From Apis mellifera (lineage: Eukaryota > Arthropoda > Insecta > Hymenoptera > Apidae), in contig NC_037649.1 of assembly GCF_003254395.2 (NCBI RefSeq), positions 3,691,032 through 3,755,031 of the forward strand: DNA of 64,000 bases, read 5' to 3'. Positions 35,181 through 47,785 of this stretch are shown one piece after another; position 1 is the stretch's first letter, and each line of letters starts with the position of its first letter. The notes under the pieces were generated by a model. It was given only the letters and a program-made list of their open reading frames with translations, was not told where the DNA came from and made no database searches. Both the position numbers and the translations under genes were made by a program.

Positions 35181-37620
35181 TGCAACTCGAGTTGAATGAA
35201 GTTTGATTATGAACAGAACCTCGATATAGTTTATTAATCCATATCCATTTAAAAAAAAGTCAGTAAACAATAAATTCGTTTTTCATTAATTTATATGTTG
35301 TCAAAGTAAAAGTCCAAATAAATTTCAACAAAGAGAAAAATATTAAAAAATTATCATTTCAAAATTATTATCATTTAGAAAGTTTTGAAATAAATAAAGA
35401 ATTCAAACGAATAATTTTGGGAAATTATAAATAAAATTTTTATGTGAAAATATAATTTTTAAAAACATAAATCTTAAGAAATTTGCGAATCTTTTATTTT
35501 TTTCTAAATTAAAATAAAATTTAAGAAGAAGATGTAGAAATCTAAATATAAAATGAAGTAGTGTAGTAATTTAAAGAAATTTTGAAACTGTATTAAAATG
35601 TAAATAAACATTTTAATGAAAAAATATAAAAATATTATAAAATAATTTACAATAATCATATATGTAAATTCTATTCTGCATAATCACAATATATATTTAT
35701 AATAAATATATGCATTAAATATATCATTTCAAATTTAAAATTTTTAATTTTTTATTTTCTTTCTTTATTGTTTTTGACACTTGAACATACGATTAAAATT
35801 GTAATTATTATAATAAAAAAATAACTTATATTTTTAGTAGTTTTATTTATTTTCTAATTCTTATCGTTATATCCTAATCAAAGACATAATAATATTTCAA
35901 ATATCTTTTAATATTGGAAAAATACGATTATAAAAAAATTTTGAAAATGATTAAATTTTATTAATAAATTAAATTTTAATATCATAATTATATCAGAATA
36001 TAATTAAATGATTAAATTTTAATCATTATTAATGATTATAACTAATATACACTATAGATCAAATTTTTGGTGTTCTATTTCATATTTTTTTTTCTAATTT
36101 TAATAAAAAAGTAATTAAATATAAAAAAATAAACAAATTGTAAGTTTGCTCAATCTCATAACAACGAAGTTAGGATGTTTGGACAAAATAAGTAGAAGAT
36201 GTAATTTTCTAGATATTAAAACAAGCTAGATATTAAAATAGAAATTGCTTAAGCAAGAAAATTCATTGAACCTGATTTTTCTTTTTTTTGAACCTGAAGT
36301 TATAAGTAATTTAATTTTATATTAGTTGAAATGAAATTATAGTAGTATAAAATGGCTCTATATCTGTCACACTTTATCTCCATTTCATATCATCTAGTGC
36401 AAGATTAAATTATATAACTTATAACTTGGAATTATATATTTATAACTTTGAAATAAATTTCAACAAATATTTTTTTCATCATATATCAATTGCTTTATTT
36501 TAATTTTTAAAATTAATCTTTAATTTTTTTACAATCCAATTAAAAATTAATCATAATTCTCAATATTTTTCATATTTTTATATTATAAATATAGCATTTA
36601 ATAATACAGCATTTAATAACTAAATTCTATTTAATTACTAATATATATGTATAATATATATCAGAAGGGATTTCATATGGAAAGTACAGAAATAAATAAT
36701 ATGAACAAACAAATCAAAAATTTGGAATAAATATTTTTAATTTAGAAATTAATTTTCGAGAAAATTGAATGTATATTGATTCTTTAATCGTATATATTTA
36801 ATTTTCATTTTTTCAAAAATAAGAATTTAAGTGATAAAATTTTTTACTAATTTTCATATAAAAAGAATAATCATTTATCAATAATTTATTCGTATTTATT
36901 GGAAAATTAATCAATTTAATTTATGTTAGAAAAATTTTCAAACTTAAATCAGTCAAAAATGAAATTTTAAATGAAAAATATTTATTTTATATTTTTAATT
37001 AATTTTTTTAGAATTAGCTTTCACTGTATTTCCTACATGTTCTGATTCATCCAATATAAATGTAATTTATATTTTGTTTTGCTTAAATTGCATATTGCCT
37101 ATATTTTCTTTTTTCTTATGTCTTTCATTTTATCATATTTTATTTTTGGATAATTTTAATTTTTTTTAAATAATCAATATTTTAATCAAAAAATTGTTTT
37201 TAAATATGATGATTTGTATATAAGTATTTTAAATAAACTCCAGATAATATTTGTATTAGAAAGAAAATTTCTTCGTTATAAAAATATAGTAAAAAATAAC
37301 AAGATATTATATATCATAAATATAATATATAATTAAATAAATAAATTATTAATATGTATTTGTAAAACATATTAATGTTTAATCAAATTTGCAATTAAAT
37401 TTCGTTTAGATCTTTAAATTTCACAAAAACACGAAAAATGTTGAAAATTATGAATGATCTTAATTTTTTGAGAATAAAATCAAAATTTCTTAAAATTTTA
37501 ATTCTTAGCAAAATAGATATTACCAAAAAAAGGAATATTTTAAATTTCTTTTAAAAATTTCAAATTCAACTTTCGTGAATTTAAAAATATTTAAAAATGT
37601 CGAAAATTATGAATGAATCC
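35180..37620. other. A+T desert
   Basis: AT-rich with no ordered structure noticed. Confidence 0.6.
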
Positions 37621-38470
37621 TAAACCAAGAACCGTATTTCACTCGAACAATCCGTACAATCATTCGATTAAAAAATATTCAATAAGCTTCCACAAAAATC
37701 TCTCGAAATGCGTCTCTCCCTTCTCATAAATCCCCGCGACAAAAAGGAATGAATTCCTTCCGATAAAATAATTTCTTGACTCTAATAATAAAATCCCCCA
37801 ACCTTTACTCCCTTATTCTCCTTACATCGTATATTCTTCCCCTCCCCTCCTCCCAATCCTTCGTTCGACAATTCTTCTTCATCCCTTTCACCGTACAGAA
37901 TTTCAAAATTCGTTCCACCAGACGATCTCATCGAGCGTGGAAAATTTCTCAAGGTCGATTCGCCGGGGAACGCTGTGTCGAACGGCCGTTTTACTTTTCA
38001 TCGGCCGGATGGGGAGACGAAAGAGCGCTCGTTTCCGGAGGAAAGGAGCGATCCTCGACTCTGCTCCACCGCGGCCTAGATGCGCCAGAGACGCGACTGT
38101 CTCGATATTACAAAAGTTCGTCTAGACTGGATCGCGCTACGAGCAGAAAAGCAGGCGCCTCCTTTTCTTACGGCGAAAGATTGCGACGTGGTTCGAGGAT
38201 AATTTGCGAGAAGCCGTCGGGCTGCCACCGTTGAAAAGCTATTTTTCCGGGATCCTAGTCGCCGAATAGACGTCGGTGATAGTTTCTTCGGGGCATTGAA
38301 CGTGCTACGGTTGTTTTTTTCTTTTTTTTTCTAGCTTGGACAGATTCGATGTAGAAAAAGGAATAAGGATGAAAATTTGGAGAAGCCCTGAGAATATTAA
38401 TTGGAGAAAGTAATGAAGATTAAAAGTAAGGAACCTCGAGAAAGAAAGCAGTTATAGAACGAATGAAACA
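37620..38470. other. longest GC-richer island, promoter-like composition
   Basis: The core at 37920-38300 is the most CpG-dense stretch in the left two thirds. A 152-codon plus frame (37776-38234), the longest in the window, crosses it. Its N-terminal third is AT- and CT-rich and its C-terminal two thirds is Arg/Ser/Gly-rich with no recognisable motif, while a second frame (37937-38125) is open inside it. This looks like a CpG-rich, stop-poor block such as a promoter or first untranslated exon rather than a demonstrated gene. Confidence 0.4.
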
Positions 38471-38699
38471 AAAAGGGAATGGAGATACTATTAGTTTAAC
38501 TATAAAATATATTTATTTTCAATTACCAATTCGTTTGATAAGTTTTTTTTCATTCAATCGAAAAATTCTGTACTTTTAATAAAGAAATTAATGAAATCAT
38601 TGTTACCTTGATTTCATTAATTGGAAAAAAATAAATATTCCCTTCAATTTTGGAGAAAAGTGAAAATCTGAAGGAATCAAAGAATAATAAAAAAAATTG

Positions 38700-39130
38700 C
38701 AGTATGACCGAGCATTGACATTGCATCCATTTCGAATCTCGTTCAAAATTGTGTACTATTTGAAATTGTGCGAGGCAAATTTATATTTAAACTTATATCT
38801 GACATATTTATAAAGTAAAGATGCAGTTATAAACAGAATGCTCACATAAAGTTATCTTATTTCGTTTCAGAGATATAGATGAAAGTTCGTTACTTTTCAA
38901 TCTATTCTTCTAATCTAACATGTTGACTGGAATATATTTCCATCGAAATCTTCAAGCCACGCGCGTACCAAGCGTAGTCCACAGCTAGCTTCTTTCATCG
39001 ATATTTTAGTGCCTGAATATTCGCTAGAATATTCTTCCGCATCATTTATTTCCATCGTTCCTAATGTCTTTGTTTGTCACTCTACACGAAAAGTTCGAAT
39101 CTTTGCCGAATAACGAAGGGTATAACTATT
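38700..39130. other. moderately GC-richer stretch
   Basis: No long open frame. The right half lies inside the possible piggyBac-like element that starts at 38915. Confidence 0.35.
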
Positions 39131-39410
39131 AAAATTTCTGTCCTAATTCGTTTTATTGTCGAAAAGAAAAATGGAAGAGTTATATCTTAGTAAGTCATAT
39201 AGTAAATATATAGAAAACAACAACTTTTTGTCCAAATTATTCTGATCAACCTCAACTGTGTATAAAATGCTTTAAATTCTACATTTACACTCTAAGTAAT
39301 TTTTTTGATAAACCATTTTTGTATTACTTTTATAGCAATTACTACGAAAATCTTTCATAAATAATCAAATAAGTATCACCTGAATATTGACGTGGCAGTC
39401 AATGTGTTAA
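38915..39410. mobile_element. possible piggyBac-like MITE (~500 bp)
   Basis: The right end is GACGTGGCAGTCAATGTG followed by TTAA at 39407-39410. Read inward on the minus strand it starts CACATTGACTGCC. A related left end, CTAACATGTTGACTGG, lies at 38915-38930, giving TAACAnnTTGACTG at both ends in inverted orientation. TTAA at the right end fits the piggyBac target site; CTAA at the left would be a decayed copy. No transposase frame inside, so it would be a non-autonomous remnant. Confidence 0.4.
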
Positions 39411-41400
39411 AGAAGTTTTGCAACAATAACCAAAGAAAATTATTAACATATTAATTATCATATGATGGATTGGGGAAAATTTTTTAATGATTTTTAAAAA
39501 TATTTAAAATAACATTTCGAGTAAAAAATAAAAATAGTTACAAAAGTTTATTTTTCGAATTGTATTATATTGATCAATTTGAAATAATTATTTCCTTTTT
39601 TTTTTTTTGTAAAAATAATTATTTTTTTTTTGTACAATATTACAATCGATTCTTGTAGAGATTCTTATAAAGAATTTTTAATAATTATGATATCGTGTTA
39701 TTATAGCATAAAATAAAATAATGTAATAAAATATGTATATAATGTAATTTATTTTAATATATAATTTTATTAGAAAAATATATTTTAATTATATATTTTT
39801 ATAATTATATTTATATACTTATATACATACTATTAATAAAAATTAAGAAACTAATCATAAATTTCTTTAGATTTTTTAAAATTTTTTACTTGGTCTTTAT
39901 TCAAACATATTCAGAAAAAAACTTATTGCTTTTTAATATATAAACTGTTATTTTCTTATATTATTTTTAGTTCCAATTTTATTTATTTTAAAAAATGAAA
40001 AATATAAATAAATTCGCAATTTAACTTTTGTCAATAAGTATATGTAGAATGAAATAAGCATTTAAAATTAGCAACAATAGAATAATTATTTTTTAAAAAT
40101 TATTTCTAAGTAAAGTGACATTATCTAATTTTCTGTCTGAAATCTATTGCAAATAAAATACAAAGGAAATACAAAGAAATTTAGCATACGTAAAACGAAG
40201 ATTATAAGTATATATATAAGTATATATATATATAAGTTAATTAAGTTGTATTTATTTTTTCTGCACTTTGCTTACATTCTTTATTATATAATAATCATAA
40301 AAAATAATATTTGAAATGATCAATGTTATAGATTTAAAAATATAAAATTTTATTTGAAATAATTATTATATCTTTAAGAAATTATTATTTCAATTATTAA
40401 TTTCAATTCATATATTTCAAATAAATATTTTCAATATTTTATATATATAATTCTACTTATACAATTATATATATAATTCTATGTATGTATTATTTATTTA
40501 AATTCAAAAAATTATATCGAAATCGTTTACGAGTTCAAAAAGTTCATAGTTAATTTCTATAAAAGAAATTTTTGATGCAAAAATTTGTGATATTGATACA
40601 ACTCCTGATATTTATATATCTATATATCTATATCTATATCTCGATTTTATATCATTTGTACTTATTATATATATACATTATATAGACATTATATATGACA
40701 TTATATGTAGATTATATTATTTACTAATATATTATGTAGATTAGATTGATGATTTCATAATCAATTAAATAATTTTAATATATTCATTTCATCATGCACA
40801 AGTCCAATAATATAGTTCACTCATTATTATTTATTCATAAATTTTTAATCAAACATAACACATTTGATACCACATCTATTATATTTATTAGCTATTTCTT
40901 TATTTTTTGATATTAATCAATTTTTTATTTTTAATTAAACTTTGTTATGTAGAATCATATATATAATAAATAATATTTTTTTTAACAAATACATCATATA
41001 TTTAAAGAAGTAAAATCGATGTTCAAAATTTTAAAGCATTTTCCTTTTTTTAAATATAACTTTATAATGATGAGAGATCGAGGAAAATTTTAAATTGCAA
41101 AATGCTCATCATTCCATTACGAAGGAAATTGCCAGGCAAAATTATATTCAAAAAATAAAAAAGTGTTGAAACTTTGGGGATTGGTGATTTCATTATTTAA
41201 AAATTTCATTAACTTTCGTTGACAAATAAATTGCTCGATGTATAATTTATGCTCCATACACATACAAACTTTCTTTCTTCAGAATCACAATGAATTTCCT
41301 TGTAAGATAATGTTTCAAACATCTTTTCCAACGATTTGAAAAAAATTATGATTTTCTATTCTCAAGAAAATTATGATTTTCAAACTGATCATCGAAAGAA
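39411..41400. other. A+T desert
   Basis: AT-rich with (TA)n-like stretches at 40208-40236 and a (TATATC)n run at 40613-40641. No gene seen. Confidence 0.6.
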
Positions 41401-41427
41401 TCATCGATAATCATATCACAAAGCATA

Positions 41428-41447
41428 CAGTAGAATCCGATAAATAA
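41428..41447 (+). mobile_element. second possible pogo/Tigger-like end
   Basis: CAGTAGAATCCGATAAATAA follows TA, sharing CAGTAGAAT with the fragment at 22390. The similarity is short and no partner end is visible. Confidence 0.25.
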
Positions 41448-41459
41448 CGATAAATGCAA

Positions 41460-42150
41460 ATGAACAAAAATCGCAGAAGCTTCATTTTTATTCACATCTC
41501 GTTATATTTTTACCCGCGTCTCGATTTTCTCTTGGATCTCGATCAAAAGTCCCGAAGGCCTATCTAAAACAGATACAAAGAGGGCAAAGGACTCGATAAA
41601 ATCGGTAGCCGGAAGGGAAATCGGGGTCTGACGCGGTTGTCAGATAAATCGTGGGTGATACGTTGCTCTCTTTATTCGAAGAAATACGGTCGGAAACCTA
41701 CTGGGATACACTCTTCGTTTCCGGTGCATTTCGCGGCCGACGATAACGTTTGCGGGTAAACTTGAATTGGCTGGCTTCCTCTTCCTCACGCTCCTCTGCC
41801 TCCTCTTTCGGTTTGTCTTTATTTTCTCGCATACGTCGAACCGTGACAACGATATCAGCCGATTGAATTCCACCAGGAACTTCTCGCCAGTGGCGATAAA
41901 TTTCGCACGAGAGAGAAACAGGGGGTGGGAAGAGGGAAGGAGGAAAGGGGAGAGGGAAGGGGGGGAGAGATGCGCGTGAAAATGGATGGAAAGGGAAACG
42001 GTGGCAAAGGAAACATGGACAACCGCCCCATGGGCTCGATCATGACCTCTCTCTCGATTCAGCGTATTTTTCATTCATGAATAGGTGAATAGATTCCACT
42101 TTCTCCGTTGAAACGATGCTACGAATCGTGTGCCCGGTGTAGGAAGGAAA
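41460..42150. other. GC-richer island with G/A-rich tract
   Basis: A CpG-containing block. Its purine-rich part (41910-41970, AGG/GGGA units) creates the Pro/Leu/Ser run in a 144-codon minus frame (41640-42074) and the Gly/Glu/Arg run on plus. No recognisable protein domain, so I do not call a gene. Confidence 0.45.
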
Positions 42151-42195
42151 ATAATTGGGAGTAATAAAAATGTAAAATAGTAACGCGTGATATTG

Positions 42196-42199
<4 letters not shown>

Positions 42200-42227
<28 letters not shown>
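42200..42227. repeat. T28 homopolymer
   Basis: Uninterrupted run of T right after the island. It might be the tail of a minus-strand retroposed sequence, but no retroelement body is recognised. Confidence 0.9.
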
Positions 42228-42230
<3 letters not shown>

Positions 42231-44450
42231 TAAAGGGATCTTAATATTTATCGTTTGTAATTGTTTAAAGAATTTTTATTTGAATTGTATTTAATTATAT
42301 TTTTTTATTCTGTTGAATATAAAAAGTTATGTGTAAATATTGTTTGATAATTATAGTTATAGATATATATAAAGTTATATAAATATATTAAAAATATTTA
42401 TTTGAAAGAGACGAATTGAATGTAATTAATTAAGATAATAATTTTTTAAAGATGTATTAGAAATAACTTACTTTAAATAGTAATAGTAATAAAATAGTAA
42501 TAATATTATGGTTTTAAATTTATATTAATCGTTTTAAATATTATTCTTCATTGTTAATTTGTCATAACAAAAAAAAAGTAAATATAAATTTAATTAATTT
42601 GTTATCTTCGTTTTATATTTGCTAAATATTTATGTATTTCAGTTATTTACATTTACATACAGTACATTTATATATTTATATTGGGATTTATTATGATTTA
42701 TGTTTTTTTTCTATTTATATATCTTTTTATATTAAACGTATTTAAAAGATAATTTTTAAAAATTTCTGAAAATTAAACATTATATATTAATCGTATATTT
42801 GAATAACAAAATTGAAAAATTTGCAATTGAAGTAAAAGTGAAAGTTTTATATTGAATTTAGATTGAAATCATTTATTTTAAATTTTAATTATAATTATGG
42901 GATTAAAAAAAAAATTGCTAATGCTAAATTAAGAGAATATAATGGCTCGAAATAAAGATAAAAATTTGTTTCTTAATCATTGTGAATGTTAATACATTTG
43001 TACGTATACATTAGCAATAATATTTAGATAAAAAAAGAATTTTTATATTCAATGCTCTCTTGAGCTTAATAAACTCTTTGATCCTATAATTAATTGAAAT
43101 GAATGATTCTAATCTAAATATTCTTATATTCAATAAATACGATATTCAATAAAATATAAGACAAAATTCAAGATAATTAAATATACACCGATTAAATACA
43201 GTGATAAAATTCATATTACTAAAAATGACAAAAAATTTTAAGATTAAATTCTTTTTTTCTTTTTTAATTTCTGTTTCATATTTTCTTTTTTATTGTTTTA
43301 TATAACTTATACAATTGAGTTGAGACAGGATGATTTTAAAGAAATATTTTGAAAAAACTCCTTTGATTTTAATTCTCCTAAAATTTTATATTTGTTTTAA
43401 TATCATACGATTGTATATGAAATATCTGATTACATAAAACTATTTGAAATTTAATAATTAAATGTACTATTAATATATGTACTGATAATATTTGATATAT
43501 ATTAATTTAAAACTCGAAGAATATAATTTGAATAATATTTTCTCATCAATTTTTTTTATTATAAAAAAAAATTATATAGTTTAATGAATTATGTTTAAAC
43601 ATCAAATTCTGATATTTTCTTTAGATAAATATAAAATTCAATGATATGTATAAATATAAAATTCAATAAAAAACAAATTGCAATTAATAAAATTATAAAT
43701 AATAAATAAATAATCTGTCTCTGTGAAAAATTTATTTGTAATAATAATAATAAAATTAAATAAATATTAAAAATAAAAAACAAACCAAAAATTTAATAAA
43801 TAATAAATAATAATCATTTAAAAATTTTAATTTTAATTTTCTAATAAGAATATAAAAATTAAATCAATGGAATCAAATTTTGACTAATATTATTTTTATA
43901 AAAGTTATAAACATTAAAAAATAAAAAATGTATAAAAACCATTAGAATTCACAAAACAAAATATTCCAAGATAAAATGATTTTAAAACCATTTTAAATAT
44001 AAAAACAAAAAGCAACTCACGAATATATTTTCTGAAGTAAAACTTTCTTAGGTCTTGAAATACATCATACAATACAATACATAATTTTATTCCATCAAAC
44101 AATAGATACTTCTTATAGTAGAACTAAAATCAGTCAACACAATGTTGTTATTCTTGATTTATTTTTCTAATAGAATTTTTCTAATCCCATTTGCATCATA
44201 AATTATAGAATTACATCCTATATATTCAAAATATGATGAAAATTTTTAGAAATTTTTAATCAGAAAATCTTCCAAATTTTCAAGTTGAAAATGAATTTTT
44301 TTTGAAAGATAATGAAAACTTGTATGAAGACTTTTGTGACTGACTGTTTAAAACAATTATCGTTTAAAAATTAAAAATAAATTAAAATCACAGATTCGTT
44401 CATATTATAGAATATTCTTTAAAATTGACAAACTCTATATATTTTTATAT
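42228..44450. other. A+T desert
   Basis: AT-rich. The 62-codon minus frames at 43595-43783 and 43914-44102 are Ile/Leu/Phe-rich, as expected from composition. Confidence 0.6.
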
Positions 44451-44770
44451 TCTACTTTTAATGAAATAGAAACAATCCTCTCGAGAAAGATAATACATAG
44501 AGAGTATTTGCTGCGAATTGCATAGATAGCTAGAAGCAACGTAACAATACAATTTCCATGTACAATAATCGTATTCCGATATAGCAGCTACTTCTTGCTG
44601 CTTATGCATAATGTTCACCGGAAATGAAAACACTATCCCCACGTTCTTTCCATAGTCTGCACATTACCCGTTTCGCGATAAGTACATACTTTGAGGCTGT
44701 TCATCATTTTTCTTTTTTTTTTTTTTTCTTTGCCTCTCATCGTTGGCAAGTGTTATTTCATTATATACAG
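44450..44770. other. small GC-richer stretch with T tract
   Basis: Contains an unrecognised 65-codon minus frame (44445-44642) and a T-rich run at 44708-44731. Confidence 0.35.
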
Positions 44771-44792
44771 AGTGTGCTGAAAATCGTAACAT
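44768..44792 (+). mobile_element. possible DNA-transposon end (ACAGAGTGTGCTGAAAAT)
   Basis: tatACAGAGTGTGCTGAAAATC resembles the TACAGGGTGTCC-type ends common in interspersed DNA elements of Hymenoptera. Similar words occur at 53353 and, inverted, at 54582-54598. No internal sequence is recognised. Confidence 0.25.
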
Positions 44793-45489
44793 AAATTGAA
44801 AAAGAAATAATTTTTCGCAGCAAAAATTAAATTAAAAAAATATAAAATAACAAATTTTGAATTAGATTTTATTTTATATATATATATATGGAGAATATTA
44901 GCAATAAATGAATTGTGCTATTTCTTAAAGCAAAAAATGTTTTCTTAATTATTTAAGCAATTAGTGATCTTTTACAATTTAATAAATCTAAAAAAAATTT
45001 CTGAAAAAAATAAGTTTTATCTGAAATTTTCTTTTAATTATCTATTATAGTTTTGTAAATGATATCGAATAATATATTTACAATTAATTACGTATATCAT
45101 ACATAATATTACATATATTTACAATTAATTATATTCTCTGAAAATTACTAAAAATTTTTCAAATTAATAATTATTCAGTGGACTAAAAAAAGTATGAAAT
45201 AATAATAATTTGTTGTGAGTCTTTACTTCATCTATACATATACATACATATATATATATATATATATCATTGCAATAATTTCATACATATTAATAATTAT
45301 ACCATTTATGCATTTATGAAAAATGTACAAAAATACATATAATTTACAAAAGGATACAAAATATCCAAATTAATAAAAATACTTATGTACACATCATCCG
45401 TTTAAAGAATAAAACTTATCTCTTCTAAAAATTCCATTTTTCTAATTATTTTAAAAATTTCAATTTATATAAACATCCACAGTGTATAA
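44793..45489. other. A+T-rich stretch
   Basis: AT-rich with a (TA)n run at 45249-45267. No gene seen. Confidence 0.6.
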
Positions 45490-45904
45490 ATAAATCAAAT
45501 ACTAAATTAGATAGGATAGAAATGGTAAGAGATCACAATACTGTTAAATCATAATAAGTTTTCTAAATACAAAATAAAAATGAAGAAATCTATTTATAAT
45601 CAATTTTCTTGAAAACGAAGCTTTGAAATCAAAAAATTTATTTATTCCACATTCTTAATCCTACGTTTGCACGAGAAGGAATCACTTTACATTATACTAA
45701 TAAATCAAATACTAAATTAGATACGATAGAAATGAATAAGAAATCACAACACTGTTAAATCATAATAACTTTTTTAAATACAAAATAAAAATAAAGAAAT
45801 CTATTTATAATCAATTTTCTTGAAAACGAAGCTTTGAAATCAAAAAATTTATTTATTTCACATTCTCAATCCTACGTTTGCACGAGAAGGAATCACTTTA
45901 CATT
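45490..45904. repeat. two-copy tandem duplication, period 210 bp
   Basis: Copy 1 (45490-45695) and copy 2 (45700-45904) both start ATAAATCAAATACTAAATTAG and end AATCACTTTACATT. Differences cluster in the first ~95 bp (about nine), while the last ~115 bp differ at only about two positions by eye. No open frame spans either copy. Confidence 0.95.
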
Positions 45905-45929
45905 TAAAAAGATGACTTTTATTAACGAG

Positions 45930-46280
45930 AAACAAGTTACGACTTACAAGTAATCGATTTCTCACGGCGCGAGTATCTAGTATCGCAATTAAATAGAATA
46001 AGCAGAAAATATGTGCAGGCATTAATGTCCAGGGTTATGCCTAGAAATGCACGGATCAACAGTACTGTACTTGATGAAGTTAAGTGGTCGGCAGGCTAAT
46101 TAAGTTAGTTAGTTTGGAGGTTGGCTCGCGGTGTTAACTTGCTGAATGTTCAGAATGTGGGAAATGTTATTTATGATACTTTGAGGATACCACCCTCGTC
46201 GAGCTTTAAATGTTTACGAATCTAACTTGGAAACTTTATATCCTGCTTAAACGAAGTGTAATATACGAGAGGTATGAGGA
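45930..46280. other. GC-richer island
   Basis: Short repeated GTTAAGTGG/TTAAGTTAGTTAG words at 46079-46112. No long open frame and no recognised gene. Confidence 0.35.
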
Positions 46281-46352
46281 GAGCACAGTATATAATTCAA
46301 ACTATTCTAATTATTTAATCATGAAACGTGGATTCTTCCTCTGAATATAAAA

Positions 46353-46390
46353 AATGAAAATTAATCTTTATGAAAATTATAGAAGAAATT
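46353..46390. repeat. 38-bp dispersed repeat, copy 1
   Basis: The segment starting AATGAAAATTAATCTTTATG recurs at 48129-48166 with one substitution (TTATAG versus TTACAG). Confidence 0.8.
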
Positions 46391-46856
46391 ATGTATCTAC
46401 CAAATCTCGAAAACAAAGCTAAAATCTTGTACTAAAGATTTTGAAATAATTGAGATTTCGAAATAATTTTAACGAATCGAAAGGGAAGAAACAATGCTGA
46501 AAAGTTATTAATAGATTGTAATACATCATACGTGTAATTTTAGTTCAACTTGTACAGATTAATTTCGATGGACAAGGATTGAGATTCGCAGAATTCCAAT
46601 TACGAAGATGGAATAAACACGCGGCTAAGATAATTCGATTCACGAACCAAGTCCGTATTTCGATTTAAAAAAGTTTATTACAATAGAAGAGAATGAATAA
46701 AATTTTAATCTTTCCCGAGAGTAAAAGTTCAATTTCATACCCGACTGTATAATTTATCTTACTTATAATTATGAATTATGATTATTTAAATTTTCGTTAC
46801 GTTAAATTTTTCCAAGAAATTTCATTTCACAATCATCAGAAGAATTTCTCGCTTAG

Positions 46857-47291
46857 GAAACCACAATAACTGATCCCAAAGGTGGAGAAGACCAAGACGA
46901 TTTAACCGACGGACGTGAGAGTCGCAGAGAGAGAATTCATAGATGGACGAAACAAAGTTGCACGGAATTGCTAAAACACACACGGCCGCCCGTGAAGAAA
47001 CTCTGGGCTGAATTATCCGAGTTAGCGGAAATCGCCGGAAGCGGTTGCTCGAGCCAAGAAGTCAGCCAACTTGCCGCATACTTGGGCAAACTTGGCCGCC
47101 TGCACTATGGAATAATTAATAGGATATATCGTTCCGGGCAACGGAACGATCGTGTGTTCACACGTGTTGCTAGAAGCGGCCGGTGCAACTTTTATGGATT
47201 TCGAGAAATCCATGCCCTCCCTTTATATAGAGGACGAGAGTTGGACGATGTTTGGTCCCATGGTGGAAGATGTAGGCTACGTTTCAGCTGA
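46857..47291 (+). CDS. candidate coding exon, 144 open codons, unrecognised product
   Basis: It follows an acceptor-like TTTCTCGCTTAG and is open to the stop after 47291. The peptide starts ETTITDPKGGEDQDDLTDGR and later contains LWAELSELAEIAGSG and LAAYLGKLGRLHYGIINR. It has mixed composition with a highly charged N-terminal part, and no known domain is recognised. In the last third another plus frame (from 47116) is also open and equally protein-like (MDFEKSMPSLYIEDESW), and the minus strand is open over 47022-47213, so the block may just be stop-poor. A frameshifted pseudogene, an exon with a donor I cannot place, or a regulatory island are all possible. Confidence 0.3.
   Translation, partial: ETTITDPKGGEDQDDLTDGRESRRERIHRWTKQSCTELLKHTRPPVKKLWAELSELAEIAGSGCSSQEVSQLAAYLGKLGRLHYGIINRIYRSGQRNDRVFTRVARSGRCNFYGFREIHALPLYRGRELDDVWSHGGRCRLRFS
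47128..47150. repeat. hairpin ATCGTTCCG-ggcaa-CGGAACGAT
   Basis: Perfect 9-bp arms around a 5-nt loop, inside the GC-richer island and the candidate exon. Confidence 0.7.
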
Positions 47292-47313
47292 AGGAAGGAA
47301 GGAAGGAAGGAAG
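47290..47313. repeat. (GAAG)n microsatellite
   Basis: About six GAAG units at the right end of the island. Confidence 0.9.
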
Positions 47314-47459
47314 AACCGAATTCTAGAAAAGGAAGAAGAGAGAAAGTCTTTCAATTCTCTTGATACATTATCGATCATAGGCATTAGGAATCTGGAAGTT
47401 ATGTCGATATGCATTTTTAAAAAAACTATTTGCGAGGAATTTTAAAGGATCAACGCTAG

Positions 47460-47754
47460 GTAAATTAATAAATTTGCTTCAGAAATAGGATATAAATATG
47501 TGTATGTTTTGTAATATGTATATCTTATTGGAAAAATGATACTTTAAAGTAGATTCTAGAAATATAAAAATTAGTATATAAAAATATTGATCAATTTATT
47601 AAATTATGAATAATTTAAATTTGTGTTAATATATATAGTGAAATTTAAAGAAAATAAGATCACTGTTTTTATTTAACGCGAATTTAAATTACCTATAACT
47701 TAATAAATAAGTCTTTAACATTTTTGTATACTAATTTTTGTTTGTTTTGACTTT

Positions 47755-47785
<31 letters not shown>

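Noticed and set aside
38190..38205. GGTTCGAGG as a tRNA T-arm
   Set aside because: No matching acceptor, D-arm or anticodon stem around it; GTTCGAATC at 39093 likewise fails.
37776..38234. 152-codon plus frame, longest in the window
   Set aside because: First third is CT-rich sequence, rest is Arg/Ser/Gly-rich CpG sequence, a second frame is open inside it, and no domain is recognisable. More likely a stop-poor CpG block.
41640..42074. 144-codon minus frame
   Set aside because: Pro/Ser/Leu run comes from a purine-rich simple tract; no domain seen.
43595..44102. two Ile/Leu/Phe-rich minus frames as mitochondrial NAD-like NUMT
   Set aside because: Hydrophobic composition is expected from A+T richness; no ordered motif like that of the cox3 copy.
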